A stretch of DNA of 64,000 nucleotides, taken from NCBI GenBank assembly GCA_031550525.1, contig JAVBON010000010.1:1-64000 (forward strand), written 5' to 3'. Numbering within the stretch: position 1 is the stretch's first letter; every line of letters begins with the position of its first letter. The stretch comes from WRHT01 sp031550525 (lineage in GTDB: Bacteria; Desulfobacterota; Desulfovibrionia; Desulfovibrionales; Desulfovibrionaceae). The position numbers and the translations under genes were made by a program. The notes beneath the pieces were generated by a model, which worked only from the letters and a program-made list of their open reading frames with translations, made no database searches and was not told where the DNA came from. Of this stretch, positions 51,052 through 60,145 are shown piece by piece.

Positions 51052-54000
51052 GCATATCGGCGCTTTTCATACGCAGGCCTGTGGCCACCACGCTCTTGAT
51101 GCTCGGATTTATGGTGGCTGGGCTTATGGCCTACCGCAGGCTGCCCATGGCGGATCTGCCCACCATTGATTACCCCACCATCATGATTAACGCCACACTC
51201 TCCGGAGCCAGCGCCGAGACCATGGCGGCCTCCGTAGCAACGCCTTTGGAAAAGCGCCTTTCTACCATTTCAGGCCTTGATTCAATGACCTCCGTTAACA
51301 GCATGAGCTCCACGCGCATTACACTGCAATTCAATTTGGAGCGTGACATAGACGCGGCGGCGCAAGACGTGCAACTGGCCCTTTCGTCCGCGCAGCGCTC
51401 ATTGCCCAAAACCATGACCAGCCCGCCGAGCATGTATAAAGTCAACCCGGCGGCCAGCCCGATATTGTATATTGCCTTGGTTTCCGACACCATGCGCTTG
51501 TCTGATGTGAGCGAGTATGCTGAAAACTTTATGGCTCAGCGTATTTCCATGCTGCAAGGGGTGGCGCAGGTAAGCGTGTACGGCGCGCAAAAGTACGCCG
51601 TGCGCATTCAGGCGGACCCGGAAACCATGGCCGCCATGGATCTGGGCATTGATGAGGTTGCCCGCGCCATAAGCAACAGCAACACCAACCTGCCGGTCGG
51701 CGTTTTGAATGGCCCGCACCGCGAGTACACCTTGCAAAGCTCCGGCAAGCTTATGAACGCGGCTGAATACCGCCCCCTTATAGTGGCCTGGCGCAACGGC
51801 GCCCCGGTTAGCCTTGAAGAAGTGGCTAAGGTGATGGACGGTGTGGAGAACGACCGGCGTAAAAGCTGGTATAACGGCAAACCTTCCATGCTTCTTGCCA
51901 TTCAGCGTCAGCCAGGCACCAATACTGTTGAAGTGGTGGACAGAGTGCGGGCCATTTTGCCGGAGTTGCGCGCCCAACTGCCCGCAGCCATAGAAATGGA
52001 TACCACGTTCGACCGCTCTGAAAGCATCCGCGAATCTGTGCATGATGTTAAATTTACCATGCTGCTCACCATTTGCCTGGTAATTATGGTAATTTTCATA
52101 TTTTTGCGTAATGCCAGAGCCACCTTTATTCCAAGCCTGGCCGTGCCGCTTTCTATTATAGGATCGTGCGGCGTAATGTTTTTGTTCAATTTTTCGCTGA
52201 ACAACATTTCCCTTATGGCGCTTACGCTTTCCGTAGGCTTTGTGGTGGACGACGCCATAGTGATGCTGGAAAATATAGTGCGGCACATCGAGCACGGCAA
52301 AACTCCCATGCAGGCGGCGCTGGAAGGCTCGCAAGAAATAGGCTTTACCATTATTTCCATGACCATATCCCTGATTACGGTGTTTATACCAGTGCTGTTG
52401 ATGGGAGGCATAGTAGGCAGACTTTTTTTCGAGTTTGCCGTTACCATTGCGGCCGCCATTACCATATCCGGCGTGGTGGCTCTTACTCTCACGCCCATGC
52501 TGTGCAGCCGTTTTCTGCGGCCTATCGCGCGCGGCCAGATGCAGGGCGGGTTTTACGGGGCGATTGAGCGGGTTTTTAACACGGCCTTACGCGGTTATGG
52601 CGCGTCACTTGGGGTGGTAATGCGGCACAAGGGCATGGCCCTAGCCTTTTCTTTCTGCGTAATCGCGCTTACGGTTTATATGTTTGTTATGGCCCCCAAG
52701 GGCTTTTTGCCCTTTGAGGATACCGGAACCATAAATATTACCTGTGAGATTTTGCAGGGCAGTTCTTTTGAACAGGCCGTGGAGTATCAGGAAAAAGTCG
52801 CGGCAGTGGTGGAGCAGGAAAAAGATTTGACCTACTACAGCGCCACGGTTGGGGCCAGCGGGCCGCAATCTTCCATGAATTTTTTCTCGGTGCAGTTGCG
52901 CATAAAAGATAAATCCGAGCGTGACGAGAGCATCCAACAGGTTATACAGCGGTTACGCATGAAGCTGGGTCGCATACCTGGTGTACGCGTTTTTGTCAGC
53001 CAGCCAGCCCCCATACGGCTTGGGGCTTCTTCCCGCGCCCTGTATCAGTTTACTTTGCAAAGTCCGGATACCGAGGCCATGTATTTGAGCGTGGCGCCCT
53101 TTATGCGTAAAATGGCCCAGTTGCCGGGCTTTATTGATGTTAATTCCGATCTGCAAATGAGCAACCCCGAATTGCGGGTGGATATAGATCGCGCCAAATG
53201 CGCGGCCCTGGGCCTTAACACAACCCAGGTTGAAGAGGCGCTTTCGTACGCGTACAGCACGCGCACCGTTACCACCATTTTGGCGCCTACTAACGACTAT
53301 TCTGTAATTCTGGAGCTTTTGCCGGAGTTCAGGGGCGACATAAATGCCCTTAATTACCTTTATGTGCGCTCAGGCAACGGCAAGCTCATACCCCTGCGCA
53401 CGGTAGTAACAACCCGCACGACTGTTGGGCCGTTATCCATAAGCCACACTGGGCAGATGAACTCCGTTACCATATCTTTCAACCTTGCGCCGGGCTATTC
53501 CGTGGGCCCGGCGGTGGAGGCGGTGGAGGCGCTTGCCTCTACTGAGCTGCCGGATAACATCTCCACCAATTTTCAGGGCACTGCGCAGGTCTTTCAGGAT
53601 TCGCTGGATAACCTGTGGCTGCTGTTGCTTATGGCCGTGGTTGTCATCTACATAGTGCTGGGCATGTTGTACGAAAGTTTCATACACCCGCTCACCATTC
53701 TTTCAGGTTTGCCCTCTGCCGCTGTTGGGGCGTTAGCCACTTTGCTGCTGTTCGGCAAAGACCTGGATATTTATGGCTTTGTGGGCATTATAATGCTTAT
53801 AGGCATTGTAAAAAAGAACGCCATAATGATGATAGATTTCGCGCTGGAAGGGCAGCGCCTGCAGGGCCTTGGCATGGTTGATTCCATAGTTCAGGGCGCT
53901 CTTGTTCGCTTCAGGCCCATTATGATGACCACCCTGGCCGCCATGATGGGCGCTGTGCCCATTGCCGTTGGGTACGGCGCCGGGGCGGAATCGCGGCAGC

Positions 54001-54146
54001 CGCTTGGGCTGGCTGTGGTGGGCGGGCTTTTGGTCTCGCAATTTCTTACTCTGTATTTAACGCCGGTTTATTTTGTATATCTGGACAGTTTTCAAAAATG
54101 GCTTGGGCGCATTGGCAAAAAAAACAGCGCACTTGAACATAATTAG
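51048..54146 (+). CDS. RND multidrug efflux pump, inner-membrane subunit
   Basis: A 1032-residue AcrB/MdtB-type proton-driven pump with 12 membrane segments and two periplasmic loops. The proton-relay acid pair is in VGFVVDDAIVMLENI in segment IV, and the lysine is in GIVKKNAIMMIDFA in segment X. Start and stop regions are complete and the length is standard. It exports drugs, dyes or detergents with the adaptor at 49885; no outer-membrane channel gene follows. A bidirectional-type hairpin ends the unit. Confidence 0.95.
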   Translation: MSISALFIRRPVATTLLMLGFMVAGLMAYRRLPMADLPTIDYPTIMINATLSGASAETMAASVATPLEKRLSTISGLDSMTSVNSMSSTRITLQFNLERDIDAAAQDVQLALSSAQRSLPKTMTSPPSMYKVNPAASPILYIALVSDTMRLSDVSEYAENFMAQRISMLQGVAQVSVYGAQKYAVRIQADPETMAAMDLGIDEVARAISNSNTNLPVGVLNGPHREYTLQSSGKLMNAAEYRPLIVAWRNGAPVSLEEVAKVMDGVENDRRKSWYNGKPSMLLAIQRQPGTNTVEVVDRVRAILPELRAQLPAAIEMDTTFDRSESIRESVHDVKFTMLLTICLVIMVIFIFLRNARATFIPSLAVPLSIIGSCGVMFLFNFSLNNISLMALTLSVGFVVDDAIVMLENIVRHIEHGKTPMQAALEGSQEIGFTIISMTISLITVFIPVLLMGGIVGRLFFEFAVTIAAAITISGVVALTLTPMLCSRFLRPIARGQMQGGFYGAIERVFNTALRGYGASLGVVMRHKGMALAFSFCVIALTVYMFVMAPKGFLPFEDTGTINITCEILQGSSFEQAVEYQEKVAAVVEQEKDLTYYSATVGASGPQSSMNFFSVQLRIKDKSERDESIQQVIQRLRMKLGRIPGVRVFVSQPAPIRLGASSRALYQFTLQSPDTEAMYLSVAPFMRKMAQLPGFIDVNSDLQMSNPELRVDIDRAKCAALGLNTTQVEEALSYAYSTRTVTTILAPTNDYSVILELLPEFRGDINALNYLYVRSGNGKLIPLRTVVTTRTTVGPLSISHTGQMNSVTISFNLAPGYSVGPAVEAVEALASTELPDNISTNFQGTAQVFQDSLDNLWLLLLMAVVVIYIVLGMLYESFIHPLTILSGLPSAAVGALATLLLFGKDLDIYGFVGIIMLIGIVKKNAIMMIDFALEGQRLQGLGMVDSIVQGALVRFRPIMMTTLAAMMGAVPIAVGYGAGAESRQPLGLAVVGGLLVSQFLTLYLTPVYFVYLDSFQKWLGRIGKKNSALEHN

Positions 54147-54189
54147 TATATTGCCGTTTTATGCCTGCCTTTGTTCCGCAATGGCTTGA

Positions 54190-54234
54190 CGTATATTTTA
54201 AAAGCCGCCGCTCCAGCGGCTTTTAAAATATACG
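54190..54234 (+). terminator. Terminator of the RND operon
   Basis: Arms of 19 bases (54190-54208 and 54216-54234), GC-rich near the loop and A/T-rich outside. Confidence 0.88.
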
Positions 54235-54361
54235 AGAACAGCAATGCAGCCGGTAACAATTTGTAACTAATGTTTGTAGGCCATGTTTTTATAGCGCCGT
54301 ATTGGGTAGGGTGTGCATATGGCGCGGTGTTTTTTGTGTAATTAAACAACTGGGAATAGTA

Positions 54362-55069
54362 ATGGCCGATATTTTGATTATAGACGATGACGAGGAGCTT
54401 TTCAGTCTTTTGGAAGAATACCTTGAGGACGAGGGCTTCTCCTGCGTATGCTGCGCCAAGCCGGAAGACGGCTTGCAAAAAATTGCATCCTATAATTTCG
54501 ATATACTTATTCTGAATGTAATGCTGCCGGGAATAAACGGGTTTGAAGTGCTGCGCAGGATTCGCGCCGACAAAAACAAGGCCGATCTGCCGGTTTTGAT
54601 GCTCATGGCCAGAGGGGAAGAAATAGACCGGGTTGTGGGGCTTGAAATGGGCGCGGATGATTATTTGGCAAAACCATTCAGCCCAAGGGAACTTGTGGCC
54701 AGGCTCCGGGCTATTTTGCGCCGTGCCGCGCGCCCCAAAGCTGAGGTGCAGGCCGCCGCGGCGCGTCAGATTGAGAATTTGCTCATAAATCCGGCCTCAT
54801 TATATGTTATGGCGCAGGGGGTTAAAAAGGATTTGAGCGTATCTGAGTTGCGCCTTTTGACGCACCTTGTGCAGAATGCCGGGCAGGTTGTAAGTCGCGA
54901 CTTTCTTTATACTTACATTTTCGGGCATCCGGCTTACCCCATGGATCGCAGCCTGGATATGCTGGTGAGCAGGCTGCGCAGAAAGCTGGGCGCGCGGCCT
55001 GACGGAGGCGAGCGCATAAAAGCCGCGCGTGGAGAAGGATATATGTACTTGCTGGCTGGCGAGATTTAA
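54362..55069 (+). CDS. OmpR/CpxR-type response regulator with substituted phosphoacceptor
   Basis: A 235-residue regulator. The receiver (1-120) has the acidic pocket Asp8-Asp9-Asp10 and Lys104, but the phosphoacceptor position reads LILNVMLPG, so Asp is replaced by Asn52 (codon AAT). The switch Thr position reads LMLMARG with Met82 instead of Thr. The C-terminal winged helix is intact (LSVSELRLLTHLVQNAGQ, VDMLVSRLRRKLG-type). It therefore probably cannot be phosphorylated in the usual way. It lies three bases before a histidine kinase gene and after the RND operon. Confidence 0.85.
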   Translation: MADILIIDDDEELFSLLEEYLEDEGFSCVCCAKPEDGLQKIASYNFDILILNVMLPGINGFEVLRRIRADKNKADLPVLMLMARGEEIDRVVGLEMGADDYLAKPFSPRELVARLRAILRRAARPKAEVQAAAARQIENLLINPASLYVMAQGVKKDLSVSELRLLTHLVQNAGQVVSRDFLYTYIFGHPAYPMDRSLDMLVSRLRRKLGARPDGGERIKAARGEGYMYLLAGEI

Positions 55070-55071
55070 TT

Positions 55072-56133
55072 ATGACACACAGCCGTTTCGATTTTTTGCC
55101 GCTTTTCTGGAAGCTGTATATATTTATCGTTGCCATGATGGTTTTTGTGGTGGGGTTGGCCGAGTTTATTTTGGAGCCTTTAGCGGAAAATATGCTTGCG
55201 ACGCACTTGGGGTTGGAAGAGCCGTGGGGAGAAGTGCTGATTTGGATAATAAGCATTTTTGTACCGGCCTTGGCCTGCGGGTATATATTTTCTAAAATGG
55301 TCACTGCAAGGATGGAAAAGTTGACCAGAGTGTCAAAAGCTTTGGCCCACGGAAATTTTAAGGCAAGGTTGCCGGTTATGGGCAATGAGAAAGATGCCTT
55401 TGACGTGATGGCGCAAAATTTTAACGAGATGGCCGAGGCCATTGAAGGGCAGTTTCGTAACGAGCGCAGGCTCCTTGCCGATATATCGCACGAGCTGCGC
55501 TCGCCCCTGACGCGTATGACCATTGCGGCGGAGTTGCTTCCGCGCAGGCGGGGCCAGGCTGGAGCGGAGAGCATAATGATGCGGCTTAACCGCGAAATAG
55601 AGCGCATGAACGAGCTTGTGGCGCTGCTGCTTGCTCAGGGCAGGGATAAACTGCTGTATTATGATACAGCCCACGTAGTGGATTTGCGTGAAGTATTGGG
55701 CGGGTTGGTGGAAGATTTTACCTTGCAGGGCGAAATGCAGAATAAGCGCATAGAATTAACCTTGCAAGGCGAACTTACCATTGTGGGCAGCCCGTTGCTT
55801 TTACAGCGCGTATTCAGCAATTTGCTTTCAAACGCAATGTTTTATATGCCAACAGGCAGCAAGGTGGAAATAAGCGCTGTCGGCACGGCCGAGGGCGTTA
55901 CTATAACTGTGCGAGATTATGGGCCTGGTGTGCCCGATGAGCAGTTGCAGGATATTTTCCGGGCCTTTTACCGTGTGGATAACTCGCGTGCAAGAACAAG
56001 CGGGGGAGTGGGCCTGGGGCTGGCCCTTGTAAGAGAGGCCGTGATGGCGCATAACGGCTCCGTTGAGGCTGAAAATTCCCGCCCCGGCTTATTGGTACGC
56101 GTTTTGCTGCCAGCCGCCACAATTAATAACTGA
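55072..56133 (+). CDS. CpxA-like sensor histidine kinase
   Basis: A 353-residue membrane kinase. Two membrane segments (about 8-30 and 58-78) enclose only about 30 periplasmic residues, far fewer than CpxA. A HAMP linker follows. The phosphorylation site is DISHELRSPLTRM near residue 139; the N-box NLLSNAMFYMP, DYGPGVPDE, FRAFYRVD and GGVGLGLAL are intact. It should autophosphorylate. The cognate regulator upstream lacks the receiving Asp, which makes the pair unusual. It converges with ahbA with 24 bases between. Confidence 0.9.
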   Translation: MTHSRFDFLPLFWKLYIFIVAMMVFVVGLAEFILEPLAENMLATHLGLEEPWGEVLIWIISIFVPALACGYIFSKMVTARMEKLTRVSKALAHGNFKARLPVMGNEKDAFDVMAQNFNEMAEAIEGQFRNERRLLADISHELRSPLTRMTIAAELLPRRRGQAGAESIMMRLNREIERMNELVALLLAQGRDKLLYYDTAHVVDLREVLGGLVEDFTLQGEMQNKRIELTLQGELTIVGSPLLLQRVFSNLLSNAMFYMPTGSKVEISAVGTAEGVTITVRDYGPGVPDEQLQDIFRAFYRVDNSRARTSGGVGLGLALVREAVMAHNGSVEAENSRPGLLVRVLLPAATINN

Positions 56134-56157
56134 TATTTTTTAGGGAGCAAAAATCCC

Positions 56158-56685
56158 CTAGTCCAGCTTGAAATCAACCTTGATTTTATACATTTGCGTG
56201 GCAGGCAGGTTGAGAATTTTAATGCCGGTGTTTTGCTCTATATCGGCCAATTCTGCCAGGGCTGATTCCCACGAGGGCGCAATCAGGGTAAACCATATGT
56301 TGTAGGCGTGGTTGCGCAGGTAGTTGTGTGTTACGCCGGGGCGTTTGTTCACGTTTGCGATAAAGGCTTCCTTTTTATCCTCCGGCACCTTGGCCGCGCA
56401 CAGGGTGCTGCGAAAGCCCAGCTTGCCGGACTGAAAATTTGCCCCCAGCCTGCGGATTATCTTTTTGGCCCGCAGGGCGCGCACTCTGGCCAAAGTTTCC
56501 GATTCCGTAATGCCAAGCTGCGCGCCCAATATGGCGTAAGGGCGGCTTTCCAGCGGAAAGCCCGACTGGATTATGCTGAGCAGTTTTCTATCGGTATCGT
56601 CAAGGTTTTCACCGGCTCCCAAGCCGGCGTCAATTTGCCCGCCGTCCAGTTCCGCCTGATTCTGTATGGTATTTATATCGCTCAT
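56158..56685 (-). CDS. ahbA: Siroheme decarboxylase subunit AhbA
   Basis: A 175-residue Lrp/AsnC-like protein. A 28-residue acidic N-terminal extension precedes the winged-helix part (LDDTDRKLLSIIQSGFP). The AhbA signature HNYLRNHAYNIWFTLIAPS is at about 120-138. With AhbB it removes two carboxyl groups from siroheme. It follows ahbD by 57 bases on the same strand, so hemB, ahbD and ahbA probably form one operon. Confidence 0.92.
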   Translation of the reverse strand: MSDINTIQNQAELDGGQIDAGLGAGENLDDTDRKLLSIIQSGFPLESRPYAILGAQLGITESETLARVRALRAKKIIRRLGANFQSGKLGFRSTLCAAKVPEDKKEAFIANVNKRPGVTHNYLRNHAYNIWFTLIAPSWESALAELADIEQNTGIKILNLPATQMYKIKVDFKLD

Positions 56686-56742
56686 ATAATTCCACCCTAT
56701 TCGCTAGATATCAAAACCGCTACGCCAACCATATGGTGCGCA

Positions 56743-58017
56743 TCAGTCTTTTTTTGCCTTAACCGGCGTGTAGTTACACAGCGGTTCCTCGGCCATGTGT
56801 TTGCCCGTAAGGCTGTAAGCTCTGGCACGGCAGCCGCCGCAAACCTTGTGGTATTCGCACACGCCGCATTTGCCTTCATATTCCTGCTGGTTGCGGAACT
56901 GCAAGAATGGTTTGGATTTACGCCATATTTCAGGGAAGGGCGTTTCCAGCACATGGCCGCAGTCCAGCTCAAGGTAGCCGCAGGGCTGCACCTGCCCTGT
57001 GTGGCTTATAAAGCAGAAGCCTGTGCCGCCAAGGCACCCTCTGGTCATTGCGTCCATGCCAAAGGTATCCGGCGTTACGGCAACGCCTTCGGCCTTGGCC
57101 CGCTGGCGCATTATGCGGTAGTAGTGCGGGGCGCAGGTGGCCTTAAGATGCATGCTGGTGCTTTTGCGGAAGTCGTAAAACCAGTTGAGCACTTCTTCGT
57201 ATTCCTCAGCGGTTATGACCTGATCCTGAATCTCCGCGCCGCGCCCCATGGGCACCAGCAGGAAGATGTGCCAGGCTTCGGCCCCCAGCTTGTCCGCCAG
57301 TTTGAAAATATCCTTGAAGCTGTGCAGGTTGTTTTTGGTTACAGTGGTGTTTAGCTGAAAGCCTATGCCTTGGTCTTTAAGGTACTGTATGCCACGCATG
57401 GAGGCTTCAAAAGCGCCCGGCGTGCCGCGAAACTCATCGTGGCTGGCGTCGTCGGCTCCGTCTATGGAAATGGAGCAGCGCTGAATGCCGCTGGCCTTCA
57501 TTTCCCGCGCTTTTTCAGGCGTAATCAGCGTGCCGTTTGGGGCCATTACGCAACGCAGGCCTTTGGAACCGGCGTAACGCACCAGATCAAACACATCCGG
57601 CCGCATCAGGGGCTCGCCGCCGGTGAAAATGATTATGGGGTCGCCGCACTCTTTAAAGGTATCTATAAGGGCCTTGGCCTGGGCATTATCCAACTCGCCG
57701 GGGTAGGGCTCTGGGTGCGCTTCGGCCCGGCAGTGCTTGCAGGCCAGGTTACAACGGCGGGTTACCTCCCAGGCTATCAGGCGCAGCTTGGGCGTGCCGT
57801 CTGGCAGGGTGCGGGCGGAGTGATCTGTATGCCCCATATGCGGCTTGCCGCCTGGGTGCCCCACGGCTGAAGCGAGATGGGAAGCGCCAGCGCCGCCGGA
57901 GTGCCCCATAGCGGCGGAGTGTTGCCCGCCAGCGCCGCTCTGTTTGCCGCCAGCGGCTTCACCAGCCTGCGCTTCAGGCATATGCCCGCCTATATGCAAG
58001 TTATCGGAGCTACACAT
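56743..58017 (-). CDS. ahbD: Heme b synthase AhbD (radical SAM, Fe-coproporphyrin III decarboxylase)
   Basis: A 424-residue radical SAM/SPASM enzyme that decarboxylates two propionates of Fe-coproporphyrin III to give heme b. The SAM cluster is bound by CNLACKHC (Cys89, Cys93, Cys96), and FTGGEPLMRP follows. The C-terminal SPASM-like cluster region includes CGYLELDCG and CGVCEYHKVCGGC. Residues 1-72 form an unusual Gly/Ala/His-rich extension with nine His. The start overlaps the hemB stop (TGATG), which supports the long N-terminus. IAWEVTRRCN distinguishes it from AhbC. Confidence 0.9.
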   Translation of the reverse strand: MCSSDNLHIGGHMPEAQAGEAAGGKQSGAGGQHSAAMGHSGGAGASHLASAVGHPGGKPHMGHTDHSARTLPDGTPKLRLIAWEVTRRCNLACKHCRAEAHPEPYPGELDNAQAKALIDTFKECGDPIIIFTGGEPLMRPDVFDLVRYAGSKGLRCVMAPNGTLITPEKAREMKASGIQRCSISIDGADDASHDEFRGTPGAFEASMRGIQYLKDQGIGFQLNTTVTKNNLHSFKDIFKLADKLGAEAWHIFLLVPMGRGAEIQDQVITAEEYEEVLNWFYDFRKSTSMHLKATCAPHYYRIMRQRAKAEGVAVTPDTFGMDAMTRGCLGGTGFCFISHTGQVQPCGYLELDCGHVLETPFPEIWRKSKPFLQFRNQQEYEGKCGVCEYHKVCGGCRARAYSLTGKHMAEEPLCNYTPVKAKKD

Positions 58018-59000
58018 CAGATTAACCCTTTGGCCAGCAGATCTTCGGCGAAATAGCTGATAATAAGGTCCGCCCCGGCGCGTTTTATGCCTATGAGCGA
58101 TTCAAGAGCCACGGCGGTTTCATCCACCCAGCCGTTGGCGCCGGCGGCCTTGATCATGGAAAATTCGCCGCTTACCTGATAGGCGACTACTGGTTTGTCA
58201 AAAGAATCGCGCACTTCGCGGATAATGTCGAGGTATGGCCCGGCTGGTTTTACTATAAGCATGTCGGCGTCTTCCAACACATCGGCGGCGGCTTCGCGCA
58301 TGGCCTCGCGCCGGTTGGCAGGGTCCATCTGGTAGCTTTTGCGGTCGCCGGATTGCGGGGCCGATTCCGCAGCCTCGCGGAATGGCCCGTAAAAGGCCGA
58401 GGCGTATTTTACAGCATAAGACATTACGGGCAGGTTTATAAAGCCGTTGTCGTCCAAAGCTTCGCGAATGGCCAGCACGCGGCCGTCCATCATGTCGGAG
58501 GGAGCCACGATGTCCGCCCCTGCTTTGGCGTGTGAAACGGCGGTTTTGGCTAAAAGCTCGAGGGTGGGGTCGTTAAGCACTTCGCCTGTGGGGCTTAAAA
58601 GCCCGCAGTGCCCGTGGGATGTATATTCGCACAGGCATACGTCAGTAACCACAATCAGTTTGTTGCCGTGGCGTTTTTTCAGCATTTTGCAGGCTTGCTG
58701 CACAATGCCGTTTTCCGCATAGCCGCCGGAGCCGACCGGATCTTTTTTAGCCGGAATGCCGAACAGAATGACGGATTTAAGGCCAGTAGCCACCGCCTCC
58801 GCCACTTGTTTGTCCAGTTCGTCCAGCGAAAGCTGGAACACGCCGGGCATGGAGCTTATGGCTTTGCGCACGCCTTTCTGGTCTGTTTCCACCACAAAGT
58901 ACGGCATAATCAAATCGCTGGGGCGCAGTACTGTTTCACGCACAAGCTCGCGCATTAAGGGGCTGGTGCGCAGGCGTCTGCCTCTGAAAAATTCGCTCAT
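58017..59000 (-). CDS. hemB: Delta-aminolevulinic acid dehydratase (porphobilinogen synthase)
   Basis: A 327-residue enzyme that joins two 5-aminolevulinate molecules into porphobilinogen. The active-site zinc cysteines are in VTDVCLCEYTSHGHCG; the Schiff-base lysine lies in IVKPAGPYLDI, with the second lysine region near PVMSYAVKYASAFYGPF. The length is standard. It lies 15 bases after eamA-type gene and overlaps ahbD, forming a heme-synthesis operon with ahbD and ahbA. Confidence 0.97.
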   Translation of the reverse strand: MSEFFRGRRLRTSPLMRELVRETVLRPSDLIMPYFVVETDQKGVRKAISSMPGVFQLSLDELDKQVAEAVATGLKSVILFGIPAKKDPVGSGGYAENGIVQQACKMLKKRHGNKLIVVTDVCLCEYTSHGHCGLLSPTGEVLNDPTLELLAKTAVSHAKAGADIVAPSDMMDGRVLAIREALDDNGFINLPVMSYAVKYASAFYGPFREAAESAPQSGDRKSYQMDPANRREAMREAAADVLEDADMLIVKPAGPYLDIIREVRDSFDKPVVAYQVSGEFSMIKAAGANGWVDETAVALESLIGIKRAGADLIISYFAEDLLAKGLI

Positions 59001-59015
59001 AATATCCTCGAAACG

Positions 59016-59942
59016 TTAATTTTGTTGTTTGTTTGTGACTAATTGCGGCTGCCGCGCGTGGGTTGACCGGCTAAAAAGCCACAGCCCCGCGCAAATTACG
59101 GCCCCGCCCACAAATGTTCCCATGCCCGGCAGCTCGTCCAGCCAAAAATAACACAGCACAAGCGCCAGAAACGGAGTGAGGAACATGTAGTTAACCACGG
59201 AACTGGTGCTTCCGGCAATGCTTAAAGCCTTTGTCCAGCACAAAATGCCTATGGCGCTGGGCACAAGGCCCATAAAAACCGCCAGTATCTGGCTATGCGG
59301 CGGGGCCGCCGCAAATTGCGCCGCGGCCACGGGCATAAAGGGTAACGAAAGCAGAGCGGCGGCTATGAAGCAGTAGCCGGTGATTTGCACCGGCGTGTAA
59401 TGCGCGCCGCGCGCCCGGCGCGAAAGATGGCGCTGGATTATGTTACAGAGGCTGATGCATATGGCCGCGCCCAGCGTCCAGAATATTCCAGTGTTTATGG
59501 TAAGGCTTTGCCCCCACAGCGATAGAACGGCGGTTCCGGCAAAAGCCAGAGCCAGAGCGCCCCAGGCCGCCAGGGGCAGTTTTTCGGCAAATATAAATGT
59601 AGCCAGCAGGGCCGAAACAAGCGGGGTGGTGGCCAGCAAAATGGAGCTGGTGGCCCCGTTTATGGTTTCCAGCCCATGGTTGAATATAGCCATATAAAAG
59701 GTAAAGCCCAAAAAGCCCGCCAGCAGAAAAAACGGAAAGTCTTTTATGGCAGGGAGACGCGCGTGTCTAAACAGCAGCAAGGCCGCAAAAAAGGCCGCCG
59801 CAACGGTGTTGCGGATAACCCCAAGCTCGGTCGCTCCTATGTAGCCTTCCAGCATAATGGCGCGTGCGCCAGCGTAGGGTATGCTCCATAAAGCAACCGT
59901 AGCCAGAGCGTAAAAATGGCTTTTGGGTATTGAGTTCAGCAT
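59016..59942 (-). CDS. EamA/DMT family transporter
   Basis: A 308-residue inner-membrane protein with ten membrane segments in two EamA repeats. The repeats end at LLFAGF-like and GGAVICAGLWLF segments. Family members export metabolites or amino acids. It precedes hemB by 15 bases, so it is probably co-transcribed with the heme genes, but a role in tetrapyrrole export is unproven. Confidence 0.85.
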   Translation of the reverse strand: MLNSIPKSHFYALATVALWSIPYAGARAIMLEGYIGATELGVIRNTVAAAFFAALLLFRHARLPAIKDFPFFLLAGFLGFTFYMAIFNHGLETINGATSSILLATTPLVSALLATFIFAEKLPLAAWGALALAFAGTAVLSLWGQSLTINTGIFWTLGAAICISLCNIIQRHLSRRARGAHYTPVQITGYCFIAAALLSLPFMPVAAAQFAAAPPHSQILAVFMGLVPSAIGILCWTKALSIAGSTSSVVNYMFLTPFLALVLCYFWLDELPGMGTFVGGAVICAGLWLFSRSTHARQPQLVTNKQQN

Positions 59943-59987
59943 GATCCGGCTCGAAAACAGATTATTGGAAACCCTACTTTTACAACA

Positions 59988-60138
59988 GTTGCGGGGTCAA
60001 GGGGGCTCAAAATTAGCACCCCTACGGTCCCGCACGCTATATAGCTCTCCAGCCAAAAAGTGTTGCACTTTCGCGGTACGGGCTACACTTGCGGAGTCCG
60101 GGGCAGCGCCCCGGATCTCACAAATCTGTCTTAGTCCG
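59988..60138. repeat. Diverged copy of the 24-kb repeat family
   Basis: Its left part (59988-60005) is an exact 18-base reverse complement of 23849-23866. A TCCGGGGC-AGC-GCCCCGGA hairpin (60097-60115) mirrors the AGC-loop hairpin of the 24-kb element. The right end near 60119-60138 matches its right terminal repeat with a few changes. It lies between the eamA-type and ahbC genes and may serve as ahbC terminator on the minus strand. Confidence 0.6.
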
Positions 60139-60145
60139 CTGTGCC

